DNA of 64,000 nt, taken from NCBI GenBank assembly GCA_015061605.1, contig SUWH01000005.1:1-64000 (forward strand), written 5' to 3'. The notes beneath the pieces were generated by a model, which saw only the letters and a list, made by a program, of their open reading frames with translations, did not search any database and was not told where the DNA came from. The position numbers and the translations under genes were made by a program. Of the stretch, positions 35,005 through 44,935 are shown one piece after another; position 1 is the first letter of the stretch; every line of letters starts with the position of its first letter. This DNA is from Lentisphaerota bacterium (lineage in GTDB: Bacteria; Verrucomicrobiota; Lentisphaeria; Victivallales; Victivallaceae).

Positions 35005-36576
35005 GTGGATAAGAAAAGAGAAAAAGATCACGGTCAGTCCAATGGATTGCACCCGCCGTTTCAAACCGGTGTCATTGACATCGGCGCCCATATGGTGCGC
35101 ATGGATGTTTACGAACTCAACCGTTCCTGGCAGCCGGAGAAACTGGAAAGCATGTCGCGTCCTTTTAATCTGGGCGCGGATGTTTTCCGTAACGGCTATG
35201 TTTCAGCAGACAGCATTGTCAAACTGGTCGAAGCCGTGGAAAAATACCGGGAAAAAATTATTGAGTACGGCACTCCTTATTACCGGATCATTGCCACCAG
35301 TGCTGTACGCGAAGCATTCAATAAAGAGTTGATATCCGACCGTTTCCGCGAAGCCGGGATGAATCTTGAAATACTTGAAGGTGCCGCGGAAGCCACTTTG
35401 TCCTATCTCGCCGTGCGGGATACCCTGCCGGCAAAAATGGAATCTTCTCTTGATCATGCGGTGATGCTCATCATGGGTTCCGGTTCTCTTTTTGTCATCG
35501 GTATCGTTGGAAAACTGATGCGTTTCTGTGAAGAAATGCCGACCGGAACCTTGCGGATGAATGATACTCTCGGCAGTTCAGAGCCGCCATTGGATCAGCT
35601 CCGGCAGCTTTTGAAATCCCAGCGCATTCTGCGCCGGTTGAGTGAAGGAATGCAGCTTGACAGCAAAACGCCGGTTTCACTGGTGCTGGTCGGCAATTCG
35701 GCGCGCAAACTTGCCGCGCTTGCCAATGATGCTCCGGAACGCGAAAAGGATTGGGTACAGCTTGATGCCAAAGAGTTTTCCCGTATCCTTGAAGATTGCG
35801 AAGAGGGCAGTAAGAAACTCTTTAAAAAGGTTGAACCCGATGAGGTGATGGAACTCAGCGGTGCGGCAGTTATCGTCCGGCATTTTTTCAATACCTTGAA
35901 TTGTAAGGAGATCCTTTGTCCGGGGATGACTACCCGCGGCGCGGTTTTGCGCGATTGGGTGCGGCAGCTTCGTTTTCCCGGAGTAGATCCGTTCCGCGCG
36001 GATCTGGCGGCGGTCTGCGGGGCTATCGGACGGAAATATGATTTTGATGCCCATCATGCGGGCAATGTGGCGGCGGTATGCTCCATGCTTTTCAACAAGC
36101 TCCGGTCGTTCCACAGTTTTCCGGAACATACCGGGCTGCTTCTGGAAGCTGCCTCTTATTTGCACGATATCGGCAGATTTATCGATGCCCGCCGTCATCA
36201 GCGTCACTCATGGTATCTTATAACCAATACCAAACTGCCCGGATTGACCGCTTCCGAACAGCGTATCGTTGCAACGACGGTGCGTTATCACGGCAAAACG
36301 CTTCCCCGGGAGAGCCATCCGGAGTATGCTTCGCTTTCGGCAAATGAAAAGGTCGCCGTGTTGAAACTTGCCGCCATTTTGCGGGTGGCAGATGCTCTTG
36401 ATCTGCGTTCAGAAGCTAAAATGCCGGAGATAAAGATCGTTTTACGCGGCAGGGTGTTGAATATCATCGCTGATCTGCCGGAACTCAATTCCCGCCGCTA
36501 TGATCTGAAACTTAAAGGCGGACTTTTTGAACAGGTGTTCGGTCTGGAACTCAAACTTCTCAACGGTGATCTATGA
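35005..36576 (+). CDS. Ppx/GppA-family phosphatase with C-terminal HD domain
   Basis: VIDIGAHMVRM, ATSAVREAFN, LHDIGRFIDARRHQRHSWYLI; 4-nt overlap with ppk1. Confidence 0.9.
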   Translation: MDKKREKDHGQSNGLHPPFQTGVIDIGAHMVRMDVYELNRSWQPEKLESMSRPFNLGADVFRNGYVSADSIVKLVEAVEKYREKIIEYGTPYYRIIATSAVREAFNKELISDRFREAGMNLEILEGAAEATLSYLAVRDTLPAKMESSLDHAVMLIMGSGSLFVIGIVGKLMRFCEEMPTGTLRMNDTLGSSEPPLDQLRQLLKSQRILRRLSEGMQLDSKTPVSLVLVGNSARKLAALANDAPEREKDWVQLDAKEFSRILEDCEEGSKKLFKKVEPDEVMELSGAAVIVRHFFNTLNCKEILCPGMTTRGAVLRDWVRQLRFPGVDPFRADLAAVCGAIGRKYDFDAHHAGNVAAVCSMLFNKLRSFHSFPEHTGLLLEAASYLHDIGRFIDARRHQRHSWYLITNTKLPGLTASEQRIVATTVRYHGKTLPRESHPEYASLSANEKVAVLKLAAILRVADALDLRSEAKMPEIKIVLRGRVLNIIADLPELNSRRYDLKLKGGLFEQVFGLELKLLNGDL

Positions 36577-38747
36577 AACAGCGTGATGTTGAATATGATC
36601 CGCGGAATTTCATCAGCCGCGAACTTTCCTGGATAGACTTCAATTCCAGAGTGCTGGATGAGGCATCTTTTGACGGCAACAAACTTTTGGATAAGCTGAA
36701 ATTCATTTCGATAGTCAGCGGCAATCTTGATGAGTTTTTCATGGTGCGTATCGCCGGTCTGCGCCAGTTGGTCGATGCCGGGGAAAATCGTCCGGACCCT
36801 GCCGGAAACCGTCCCGAACGTCAGCTCCAGTTGGCAAAGGTGAAAATTTCCCGTTTGCTGCGGCGGCAGTACAATCTGCTGATGCGACATATTCTGCCGG
36901 AATTGGAGGAGCACGGAGTTTTTATCCGTCACCCCGAAGAGCTGCCGGAGAAAAAGCTTGAACAGCTGCACCGCTATTTCAACTCCCAGATACTGCCGGT
37001 TTTAACGCCGCTTGCGGTCGATCCGGCGCATCCGTTTCCCCTGCTCAATTCCGGTGCCATTGAAATCGCGCTGGAACTCAAGCGTAAAAAGCTTAAGGAA
37101 CGCAAAGAAATGCTCCGGGCTTTTGTTGAAGTTCCGGAAGTCCTGCCGCGCTTTATCGCTCTGGATAATATCTCTGAATTTGAACCTGAACCGGATGATT
37201 CTATTCCGCTTTCAGCGCATGGGGATTCTCCGGTTGAACTTATTTTACTTGAGGAACTTATCGCTTATTTTATTACCGATCTTTTCCCCGGGTGCGAAAT
37301 CGCTGACAAGTTGTTTTTCCGCATTACCCGCGATATGGATTTTTCGGTGGAAGATGATGTAATGGATAACCTGATGACCACCATCAGCGGTAAATTGCTT
37401 CAACGGCGGCAGCGCGGAGCCATCCGGCTGGAGATCGCCGGAGATTCATCCCGCAGCAAACTTGCCCGCTATCTGATGAAAGAGTTGGGACTTGCCCCCG
37501 AATTATGTTATTCTCTACCCGGGCCGCTGCACTTGAAACAGTTTATGGAAATGGTTCAATTGGCAAACCGTCCGGAGCTTATGGAAGAGAATCTCAAGCC
37601 GCTTACTCCGGCGGTTTTCCGGCAGTATCCCACGGTTTTTGATGCGGTGCGCGCCAGAGAAAATATTCTGCTTGCTTTGCCGTATTGCAGTTTTGCTCCG
37701 GTGGTCGATATGCTTGAACAGGCTGCCAATGATCCTGATGTACTGGCAATAAAACAGACTTTGTACCGGGTGAGCGGCAACAGTCCCATCGTTCGCGCTT
37801 TGCAGAAAGCCGCAGAAAACGGCAAACAGGTTACGGTCGTTCTGGAATTGAAAGCCCGTTTTGATGAAAGCAACAATATCGCCTGGGCAAAACTTCTGGA
37901 CAGTTCCGGAGCGCATGTGATTTACGGTATCGCCGGATTGAAAGTTCATTCCAAAGCTCTGCTCATCGTCCGTAAAGAGTCCGGACGCATCCGCCGCTAT
38001 GTCCATCTGGGAACCGGCAACTACAATGATAAAACGGCAAAACTTTATACCGATATGGGATTGCTTTCGTGCGATCCTGCGCTTTGCTATGATGTGGCAA
38101 ATCTCTTTAATCTGCTTTCCGGTTGTTCAGCTCCGCCTGAACGTTGGGAAAGACTGGCAGTCTCGCCCTTTGATATGCGGAAAAGATTCACCGGTCTGGT
38201 CGAGCGGGAAATCAGACATTGCCGTTCCGGGCATTCCGGCAGAATAATCGCTAAAATGAACAGTCTTGCCGATCCCGGAATGATCGAATTGCTTCACCGT
38301 GCCGCTGATGCCGGAGTGGAGATCGACCTGATCGTGCGCGGGATATGCTGTTTCCGTCCGCATCCGAAACAGGATAATGTCCGGATATACAGTATCGTCG
38401 ACCGCTTCCTGGAACATACGCGGATCTTCTGCTTCGAAAATCTCGGGGAAAGCGAATATTATCTTTCCAGTGCCGACTGGATGAGCCGCAACCTTGACCG
38501 CCGTATTGAAACATTGTTTCCGGTTCAGGATGATGAATCAAAACTGATCATCAGGAAATTTCTGGAATTTCAGCTCGCGGATGAAGATAAAAGGCGCAAG
38601 CTGCTGTCAACCGGAGCCTATACCCGCCCCCGGGGGGAAAACTATTCTGAATTGCGGAGTCAGATCCGCAGTTACCGCTTTTTGCAGAAACTTTATAACG
38701 ATCAGCTCAACGGGCCGGCAGAAACACTCAAAGTCTTTACCTCGTAA
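36573..38747 (+). CDS. ppk1: Polyphosphate kinase 1
   Basis: FISRELSWIDFNSRVLDEA, ALKQTLYRVS-like (AIKQTLYRVSGNSPIV), KVHSKALLIVRKE, HLGTGNYNDKTAKLYTDMGLL. Confidence 0.97.
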   Translation: MKQRDVEYDPRNFISRELSWIDFNSRVLDEASFDGNKLLDKLKFISIVSGNLDEFFMVRIAGLRQLVDAGENRPDPAGNRPERQLQLAKVKISRLLRRQYNLLMRHILPELEEHGVFIRHPEELPEKKLEQLHRYFNSQILPVLTPLAVDPAHPFPLLNSGAIEIALELKRKKLKERKEMLRAFVEVPEVLPRFIALDNISEFEPEPDDSIPLSAHGDSPVELILLEELIAYFITDLFPGCEIADKLFFRITRDMDFSVEDDVMDNLMTTISGKLLQRRQRGAIRLEIAGDSSRSKLARYLMKELGLAPELCYSLPGPLHLKQFMEMVQLANRPELMEENLKPLTPAVFRQYPTVFDAVRARENILLALPYCSFAPVVDMLEQAANDPDVLAIKQTLYRVSGNSPIVRALQKAAENGKQVTVVLELKARFDESNNIAWAKLLDSSGAHVIYGIAGLKVHSKALLIVRKESGRIRRYVHLGTGNYNDKTAKLYTDMGLLSCDPALCYDVANLFNLLSGCSAPPERWERLAVSPFDMRKRFTGLVEREIRHCRSGHSGRIIAKMNSLADPGMIELLHRAADAGVEIDLIVRGICCFRPHPKQDNVRIYSIVDRFLEHTRIFCFENLGESEYYLSSADWMSRNLDRRIETLFPVQDDESKLIIRKFLEFQLADEDKRRKLLSTGAYTRPRGENYSELRSQIRSYRFLQKLYNDQLNGPAETLKVFTS

Positions 38748-38857
38748 TACCGCAGTCGTCATTGGCAGAGACGCGGTGATTTTTTCTTTGCCCGGTGGAA
38801 AAATCCCGGTTTCCGGTGTATATTATAACTTACACAATTTTCCAATGGGTGAATATA

Positions 38858-39769
38858 ATGGGTATTGATGCAATCATTCTGGTACTGGTTTCGGTTTCCA
38901 TGCATGCAACATGGAATTTTTTAAGTAAAAAATCGACTTCAAGTGCAGCTTTTTTCTGTATTTCCAGTTTTACTGCCGCCGTGTGCTGGATTTGGGCGCT
39001 TTTTGTCTACGGTATGCCGGCTGATTCGCTTCAGCTCAAAGGTTTGTGCCTCTGGGGGTGCAGTCTGCTTTTTGAAACTATCTATTTTGTCGGACTTTTC
39101 AATGCTTATTCCCGGGTCGATATGTCGCTTGCCTATCCGGTCGCCCGGGCTTTGCCGGTGCTACTGGTCGCCGGAGTTACGGCAATAATTTTCCCGGGGC
39201 GTTATCCCAACGGATGGGGATTGTCCGGTCTGCTGATCGTCTGTTGCGGCTGTCTGCTTATGCCGTTGAAAAAATTCAGTGATTTCAGTTTGAAAAACTA
39301 TTTCAACAAAGCGATGCTTTTTATCGTTCTTGCCGCTATCGGTACTACCGGTTACACCATCAACGATTCGGTGTTGGTGAAAATCTGTGCTTCAAGTCCG
39401 GGCCACAACTCTCTTACCGCCGCTTATCTGCTCAGTTTTGTTATCAATTTCGGACTTGGCTGTACCATGGCCCTGATCGTTATTTTCCGCAAAAAAGAGC
39501 GCGAAAACTTTAAACTCCTCATCTCTTCTCCCAAGGCTGCGGTTTATCCGGCAATGGCAGGCATTTTAAGTTCACTTGCCTATTTGTTGATATTGCTGGC
39601 GATGTTGCGGACGACCCAGTTGAGCTTTTTGCAGGCGTTCCGCCAGATGAGTTTGCCCATCGGGCTGATGCTGGGGATATTCATTCTCAAAGAACCGGCT
39701 TACCGACCGAAACTTGCCGGATGTGCAATGATCGTCACCGGATTGGTGATCATCGCTTTTCTGGGATGA
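38858..39769 (+). CDS. EamA/DMT-family transporter
   Basis: 10-TM pattern, MGIDAIILVLVSVSMHATWNFLSKKSTSS, DMSLAYPVARALPVLLVA. Confidence 0.88.
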   Translation: MGIDAIILVLVSVSMHATWNFLSKKSTSSAAFFCISSFTAAVCWIWALFVYGMPADSLQLKGLCLWGCSLLFETIYFVGLFNAYSRVDMSLAYPVARALPVLLVAGVTAIIFPGRYPNGWGLSGLLIVCCGCLLMPLKKFSDFSLKNYFNKAMLFIVLAAIGTTGYTINDSVLVKICASSPGHNSLTAAYLLSFVINFGLGCTMALIVIFRKKERENFKLLISSPKAAVYPAMAGILSSLAYLLILLAMLRTTQLSFLQAFRQMSLPIGLMLGIFILKEPAYRPKLAGCAMIVTGLVIIAFLG

Positions 39770-39780
39770 AACATGCCGTT

Positions 39781-40923
39781 TCAGCGCCTGGCTGATCTGG
39801 AAAACGGGATGTTCAATTCCCGTACTGATTTACGGATCTCCCGGATGATACGCGCCGCAGTAAGCGGAGTCATGCAGATTTTTTCCCCTCTGGGACAGGT
39901 GTGTTTCAAGCAGGGGGCGCAGGCGACCCGGTCGCTGAGGATCTTCCACTTTTGAGTAATAGGACCGGTGTCGGAGAAATCAGTCGGACCGAATGGTACG
40001 ATACCGTGAGTGTCAAGGATCGCACCGAGATGCATCAATCCGGAATCATTGGCAACGGTGTATGCCGCTGATTTGAAAAGATATATAAGCTCTCTCATAC
40101 CGGTTTTCCCGCAGAGATTGAATACCTTGTTTTCCGGCAGTCCGGCACAGACGTTTACTCCTATTTCTCTCTCACCTTTGGAACCGAGAACGGCGACGAT
40201 CCCGCCATGACGGAGCCAATAACGGGCTACTGCATTGAAACTGCTTTCCGGCCAGCGTTTCGCCGCGCCGTAAGCAGCACCGGCACACAGAAGCAGAAGC
40301 TGCGGGTGGCGGCAGATCGCACTGATTTCCGGAGCGAGGTCGCAGAGCGGCTCTTTCGGAGTGATTTCCGGCAGTTCACCTTTCCACTCCGGAGCTCCCA
40401 GAGATGAGGTTATTGCCAAATAACGCATGGTCTGATGGGAATGTTCCGGATTTCCCGGTTCGCGGCGCGGAAATTTCAAGGCACGGGTCAGCAGCAGCGA
40501 TCTGCCGCGGCTGGCGGCACCGTAGACCTCCGGAATACCTGCCATGCGGGCGGAAAAGGCATCCCGCGGCGAATGATTGAACAGGATTATCGCTCCGGCA
40601 CGCAATTGCTTTACCTCATACAGTTCATCCTGACTCCACATGGCATGGACCGTGCGCAAAGGAATCGTGGCATCTATTATGGAGATACTTTCAAAAAGAC
40701 CGGTCATATATGCCGGAGCGATGACAAAGAGTCCGCAGTTTTCCGGAATGATTTTTTTCAGCTCCATCAGCGCGGGTAACGCCATGACCGCATCTCCCAG
40801 GTGGTTGGGCATGCGGATTGCAACACCATTGCGCCATTTCTGCACCGGTTTGATACGGAACTCCGGAATATTTCCGCGATGTATGATGTTTTGAGTGAAT
40901 GCTGATTTAACCATAATAGACAT
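39781..40923 (-). CDS. Glycosyltransferase family 9 (heptosyltransferase-like)
   Basis: RMPNHLGDAVMALPALMELKK, LCAGAAYGAAKRWPESSFNAVA, TVANDSGLMHLGAILDTHGIVPFGPTD. Confidence 0.9.
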   Translation of the reverse strand: MSIMVKSAFTQNIIHRGNIPEFRIKPVQKWRNGVAIRMPNHLGDAVMALPALMELKKIIPENCGLFVIAPAYMTGLFESISIIDATIPLRTVHAMWSQDELYEVKQLRAGAIILFNHSPRDAFSARMAGIPEVYGAASRGRSLLLTRALKFPRREPGNPEHSHQTMRYLAITSSLGAPEWKGELPEITPKEPLCDLAPEISAICRHPQLLLLCAGAAYGAAKRWPESSFNAVARYWLRHGGIVAVLGSKGEREIGVNVCAGLPENKVFNLCGKTGMRELIYLFKSAAYTVANDSGLMHLGAILDTHGIVPFGPTDFSDTGPITQKWKILSDRVACAPCLKHTCPRGEKICMTPLTAARIIREIRKSVRELNIPFSRSARR

Positions 40924-41103
40924 AAAATAACATCAAACCGGTGCTTTTTCAAAAGAAAACCGGAAAAAAAACAAAAAAAACGCTACTTTTTTTTTGTTTC
41001 ACTTGAAAAATTGCCATTTTGACAGTCTATTATATAAATGTAAAGGTGTTTTTTATTGTGCTGGTGTTTTTTGCGCCGCGAAAAGTTTTAACAAAGGTGA
41101 AAT

Positions 41104-42129
41104 ATGGGTACACAACTGTTGACAAGATTATTGTCCACACACATCGGCCTTGACCTCGGTACTGCTAACTGTCTGGTATTTGTCCGCGACCTCGGAGTGG
41201 TCATTAATGAGCCGTCGGTGGTGGCGATAAAAGTCAATACCCACGAAGTTTTGGCTGTCGGTCGCGAAGCCAAGGAAATGCTCGGTAAAACTCCGCTTAA
41301 TATCGATGCTCTGCGTCCGATGAAAGATGGTGTTATCGCCAATTACGAGGTTACCGAAAGTATGCTCCGTTACTTTATCCAGCGTGCCATGCGCGCTGTG
41401 CCATGGTACAAACGTCTGCTCCGTCCCCGGGTGCTGATCGCCGTTCCTTCCGGTATTACTGAAGTGGAACGCCGGGCGGTCGTGGACAGTGCCAAACAGG
41501 CCGGTGCCGGTGATGTGGTGCTGGTCGAGGAACCCATGGCAGCTGCGGTCGGTGTCGGACTTCCGGTGGCGGACCCTGCCGGTAACATGATCGTTGATAT
41601 CGGCGGCGGTACTACGGAAGTGGCAGTTATTTCACTTTCCGGTATCGTCCACGCCAACAGTGTCAGGGTCGGCGGAGATGAATTGGATAAAGCTATTATC
41701 CAGCATCTGCGCAGTGCCTACAATCTGATGATCGGTGAACTCGGCGCCGAACAGATCAAGATCCGGCTCGGCAGTGCTTATCCCGTGCGCGATGAAGAGA
41801 CTATGGATGTCAAAGGGTTGGATATGGTTTCGCGTGTTCCAAAAACCATCCGTATATCGGCGGCTGAAGTCAGGAGCGCACTTCAGGGACCCGTAACTTC
41901 GATCATCGAAGCGGTTCGTGCCACTTTGGAAAAATGTCCGCCTGATCTGGCAGGTGACCTGGTCGACCGCGGAATCATTCTCGCCGGCGGCGGGGCAAAG
42001 CTCGCCGGACTGGATAAATTGCTCACTGCGGAGACTGGGTTGCCGGTGTTTCCGGCAGAGGACCCGCTCAATGCGGTCGCCAATGGTACCGGCGTGATGC
42101 TTCAGGAAACAAAACACTGGTCGGCGTAA
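41104..42129 (+). CDS. mreB: Rod shape-determining protein MreB
   Basis: HIGLDLGTANCLVFV, RPMKDGVIANYEVTESMLRYFI, MIVDIGGGTTEVAVISL, LAGGGAKLAGLDKLL. Confidence 0.97.
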   Translation: MGTQLLTRLLSTHIGLDLGTANCLVFVRDLGVVINEPSVVAIKVNTHEVLAVGREAKEMLGKTPLNIDALRPMKDGVIANYEVTESMLRYFIQRAMRAVPWYKRLLRPRVLIAVPSGITEVERRAVVDSAKQAGAGDVVLVEEPMAAAVGVGLPVADPAGNMIVDIGGGTTEVAVISLSGIVHANSVRVGGDELDKAIIQHLRSAYNLMIGELGAEQIKIRLGSAYPVRDEETMDVKGLDMVSRVPKTIRISAAEVRSALQGPVTSIIEAVRATLEKCPPDLAGDLVDRGIILAGGGAKLAGLDKLLTAETGLPVFPAEDPLNAVANGTGVMLQETKHWSA

Positions 42130-42132
42130 CAA

Positions 42133-43029
42133 ATGGCAAAAATAGATTTAAGTTCGTTGCGTCCGGTAGAAATAGGCGATCGGGCGCGATTTGACCGTGT
42201 ACTTGAAATCATGGGCAGCCAGAGTTGTGAAGCCTGTTTTCCCAATATTTTCATGTACCGGAAACCTTATGGTATCGAGTTTATCGAGATCGAAGGGCGT
42301 CTGGTCGTCTATGAACGTCAGACCCGGATCATCCACTATCCGCTGGGCGAACAGACTCCGCCGCAGCTGCTTCACGACATAAGTGAGGCGTTTATGGAAG
42401 CCGGTCTTACCGATGGCGGTATCTATGATGTACCGGAAGATTTTCTGGATGCCTATCCGGATTGTGATTCACTCTTTGATCTGGAATATGATGAAGGCGC
42501 GATAGACTATCTTTTTTCTGTGGAAAAGATCGCGACATTCAACGGCTCCAAACTGCGCAAAAAACATAATCTGGTCAAACAGTTTCAGGCAAACTGGCCC
42601 TATGCTGAAGTGCAGAAGATCACAAAAGAAAACATTGCTGTCGCCGCCAAGCTGGCACATGATCTCAACTCCCGTTTGGAGTGGTGCGAGTTTCTGGAAG
42701 AGGAGTCGCAGGCTCTGGAAAGCGCATGGAAACACTTTGAAGCTCTCGGGTTGCAGGGCATAATCCTCTTTGCCGAATCCGATTATCCTGCCGGATTGTC
42801 CGTATACAGCACCTTGCCCTCCGATACAGTCGATGTCCATTTTGAAAAAGCCGATCACGCGGTAAAAGGAGCTTCTCAAACTCTTACCTGGCAGCTTGCC
42901 ATCGCCCTGCGCGGCAAAGCCAAGTTTATGAACCGCGAACAGGATATGAATGAGGAAAGTCTCCGTCATGCCAAGCGTTCGCTTGATCCGGAACGCTTCT
43001 TCAAACGTTATTTTCTGCGTAATCTGTAA
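42133..43029 (+). CDS. DUF2156 (phosphatidylglycerol lysyltransferase C-terminal-like) protein
   Basis: IFMYRKPYGIEFIEIEGRLVVY, KKHNLVKQFQANWP, VDVHFEKADHAVKGASQTLTWQLA. Confidence 0.85.
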   Translation: MAKIDLSSLRPVEIGDRARFDRVLEIMGSQSCEACFPNIFMYRKPYGIEFIEIEGRLVVYERQTRIIHYPLGEQTPPQLLHDISEAFMEAGLTDGGIYDVPEDFLDAYPDCDSLFDLEYDEGAIDYLFSVEKIATFNGSKLRKKHNLVKQFQANWPYAEVQKITKENIAVAAKLAHDLNSRLEWCEFLEEESQALESAWKHFEALGLQGIILFAESDYPAGLSVYSTLPSDTVDVHFEKADHAVKGASQTLTWQLAIALRGKAKFMNREQDMNEESLRHAKRSLDPERFFKRYFLRNL

Positions 43030-43037
43030 AAAATCCC

Positions 43038-43062
43038 GGCGGGGCGAAATCCCGCCTTTTTT
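43038..43062 (+). terminator. Rho-independent terminator
   Basis: GGCGGG-GCGAAAT-CCCGCC-TTTTTT. Confidence 0.85.
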
Positions 43063-43080
43063 GTTTAAGGAGAAAAAGTT

Positions 43081-43779
43081 ATGAATAATGCTGCTTTTGA
43101 TAATATCGTAAAGCGTTTTGAAACGCAGGATCATCTGCGGATCGTGGTTTTCGGAGCTTCCAACACCGAGCGGCATATGCCGACTGTCCATTGGAGTGAT
43201 GTGCTGGAAGTCGGATTGCGCAGCCGTTACGGCAGAAAGTTTCAGATCATCAATGCCGGAGGTTCCGGTAACAACACCCGGGAAGCTCTGGCGCGTTTTG
43301 AACGCGATGTGCTGTTTTATCAGCCGGATATCGTCATTGTTACTTTCGGCGGCAACGACTGCAATATCAGCAGGGAAAAGTTTGTTTCTGAAACCGAATT
43401 CGTCGAAAACCTTACCACCATCGTCAATACTTTGCGTGAACGCGGTACCGAAGTCATTCTTCAAACTTATTACAAGATGATTTATGAATTTATACCGCCC
43501 CAGCGCGCGGCGTATTTCGTCCGGTATATGAATGCGGTGCGTAAACTTGCCGGTACTTTGGGATGCAATTTCATCGACCAGTATGCGCTCTTTGACAAGA
43601 TCGACCGCAATTACCGGGTTTTCAATCTGATGCGCGATCCCATGCATACCAATGAAAATGGTAACATGCTTATCGGGTTGAATGTCTGCCGTTATTTTGA
43701 TGTTGACTTTGACAGAATAGGTTGGAAAGATAAACTTATTCCCATGCAGCAGCTGCTCATCAAAACATTGGCAGAGTAA
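43081..43779 (+). CDS. SGNH/GDSL hydrolase
   Basis: VVFGASNTE, INAGGSGNNTREAL, VTFGGNDCNIS, DPMHTNENGNMLIG. Confidence 0.9.
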   Translation: MNNAAFDNIVKRFETQDHLRIVVFGASNTERHMPTVHWSDVLEVGLRSRYGRKFQIINAGGSGNNTREALARFERDVLFYQPDIVIVTFGGNDCNISREKFVSETEFVENLTTIVNTLRERGTEVILQTYYKMIYEFIPPQRAAYFVRYMNAVRKLAGTLGCNFIDQYALFDKIDRNYRVFNLMRDPMHTNENGNMLIGLNVCRYFDVDFDRIGWKDKLIPMQQLLIKTLAE

Positions 43780-43797
43780 CAAGTTGCTTGATTTCAT

Positions 43798-43837
43798 ACA
43801 CAAAAAAACCGCCGTTGAACGGCGGTTTTTTTGTGTT
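43798..43837. terminator. Bidirectional Rho-independent terminator between convergent genes
   Basis: ACACAAAAAAACCGCCGTTGAACGGCGGTTTTTTTGTGT. Confidence 0.93.
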
Positions 43838-43843
43838 CGGGCT

Positions 43844-44920
43844 TTACTTCAGCTTTTTGATCAAAGTGGGTTTGCCGGAATCATTGTTATGGATCTCGGC
43901 GGTGACACCGGCATCGGTGACTTTGATGATGGCAAAACCGTTGGCGTTTTTGTCATAAAGTTCAAAAACTTCCGGTTTCAGAGAATCCAGAAAATCGCAG
44001 GCGGCGATGCTGCGTTTGTATTTGGCCTTTTTCCAGTAGAGTTTTTTGCGGAATTCTTCTGTGGTTTTGATCGAAATCTGCGCATCTTTGCCCAGACTCC
44101 AAGCGTAACCGATACTGCTGAAAACCATCTGGGTGAGGGTGTTTTTACCGTCGCTTACTTTGACCAGCGAGGGCTGATGGGTGTGGGCGGTAAATATGAC
44201 CGCATTGCGGCTCATCAGGATTTTTGCCAGTTCCTGATAGCCGGAAAGCAGCCAGCCGGGATCACCGGTACTGCAGGGGAGAACCGGCAAATGGGTGATG
44301 AAAAAGACATTGCGCACTTCGGGATTGGCGGCGAGAGTGTCCTTGACAAATTTGATGGAATTTTTCGCCTTTTGGAATCCATCGTAGAAGATATAAAGGT
44401 CGTTGTTGTGGATGACGGTGTAATGATCTTTGACCGGTTTTCCCAGCTCTTTGGCAGCAAACGGGGTGAAGCCTTTGTCAGTATGTACATTGGAGTTTTT
44501 GCGTTTCAGAACGGTATTGGTTTTGGGGTCGACCGGATAGGTGCGGATGTCGTGGTTACCTTTGACCGGCAGCAGTTTGTGGTTCGGGAAAAATGCTTTG
44601 ACTTTGGCAAAAGCATCGTTGAACATTTTGATTTGATTTTCTCCGCCGACTGCGTCGCCCTGGGTGAAGTCGCCGCACTGGATGATAAAGGGAATGTCTT
44701 TATCCAATTGTTTGGCGGAGGCTGTAAGGAGCAGCGGAGTTTTCTCCTTCCACATTTTGATGTAGTCATTGCGGAGTTTGAATTTGCTCTTCATATTCGG
44801 GATGGAGTGATATTCCGGAGCATCGTAGTGGAGGTCGCCAAGAACCAGTACCCGGTAGTCGGCGGCATACGCAAACAGTGCAAGGAGTGTCAGCAACAGC
44901 ATTGAAATAAATTTTTTCAT
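43844..44920 (-). CDS. Calcineurin-like metallophosphoesterase, secreted
   Basis: LVLGDLHYDAPEY, IIQCGDFTQGDAV, PVKGNHDIRTY, VIFTAHTHQPS; N-terminal signal. Confidence 0.92.
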   Translation of the reverse strand: MKKFISMLLLTLLALFAYAADYRVLVLGDLHYDAPEYHSIPNMKSKFKLRNDYIKMWKEKTPLLLTASAKQLDKDIPFIIQCGDFTQGDAVGGENQIKMFNDAFAKVKAFFPNHKLLPVKGNHDIRTYPVDPKTNTVLKRKNSNVHTDKGFTPFAAKELGKPVKDHYTVIHNNDLYIFYDGFQKAKNSIKFVKDTLAANPEVRNVFFITHLPVLPCSTGDPGWLLSGYQELAKILMSRNAVIFTAHTHQPSLVKVSDGKNTLTQMVFSSIGYAWSLGKDAQISIKTTEEFRKKLYWKKAKYKRSIAACDFLDSLKPEVFELYDKNANGFAIIKVTDAGVTAEIHNNDSGKPTLIKKLK

Positions 44921-44935
44921 TTTTTTCCCTTTTTT

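Noticed and set aside
42469-43803. 444-aa minus-strand ORF
   Set aside because: Antisense to DUF2156 and SGNH genes that have motifs and SDs; no coherent family signal.
43784-44905. 373-aa plus-strand ORF
   Set aside because: Antisense to the metallophosphoesterase; includes the bidirectional terminator.
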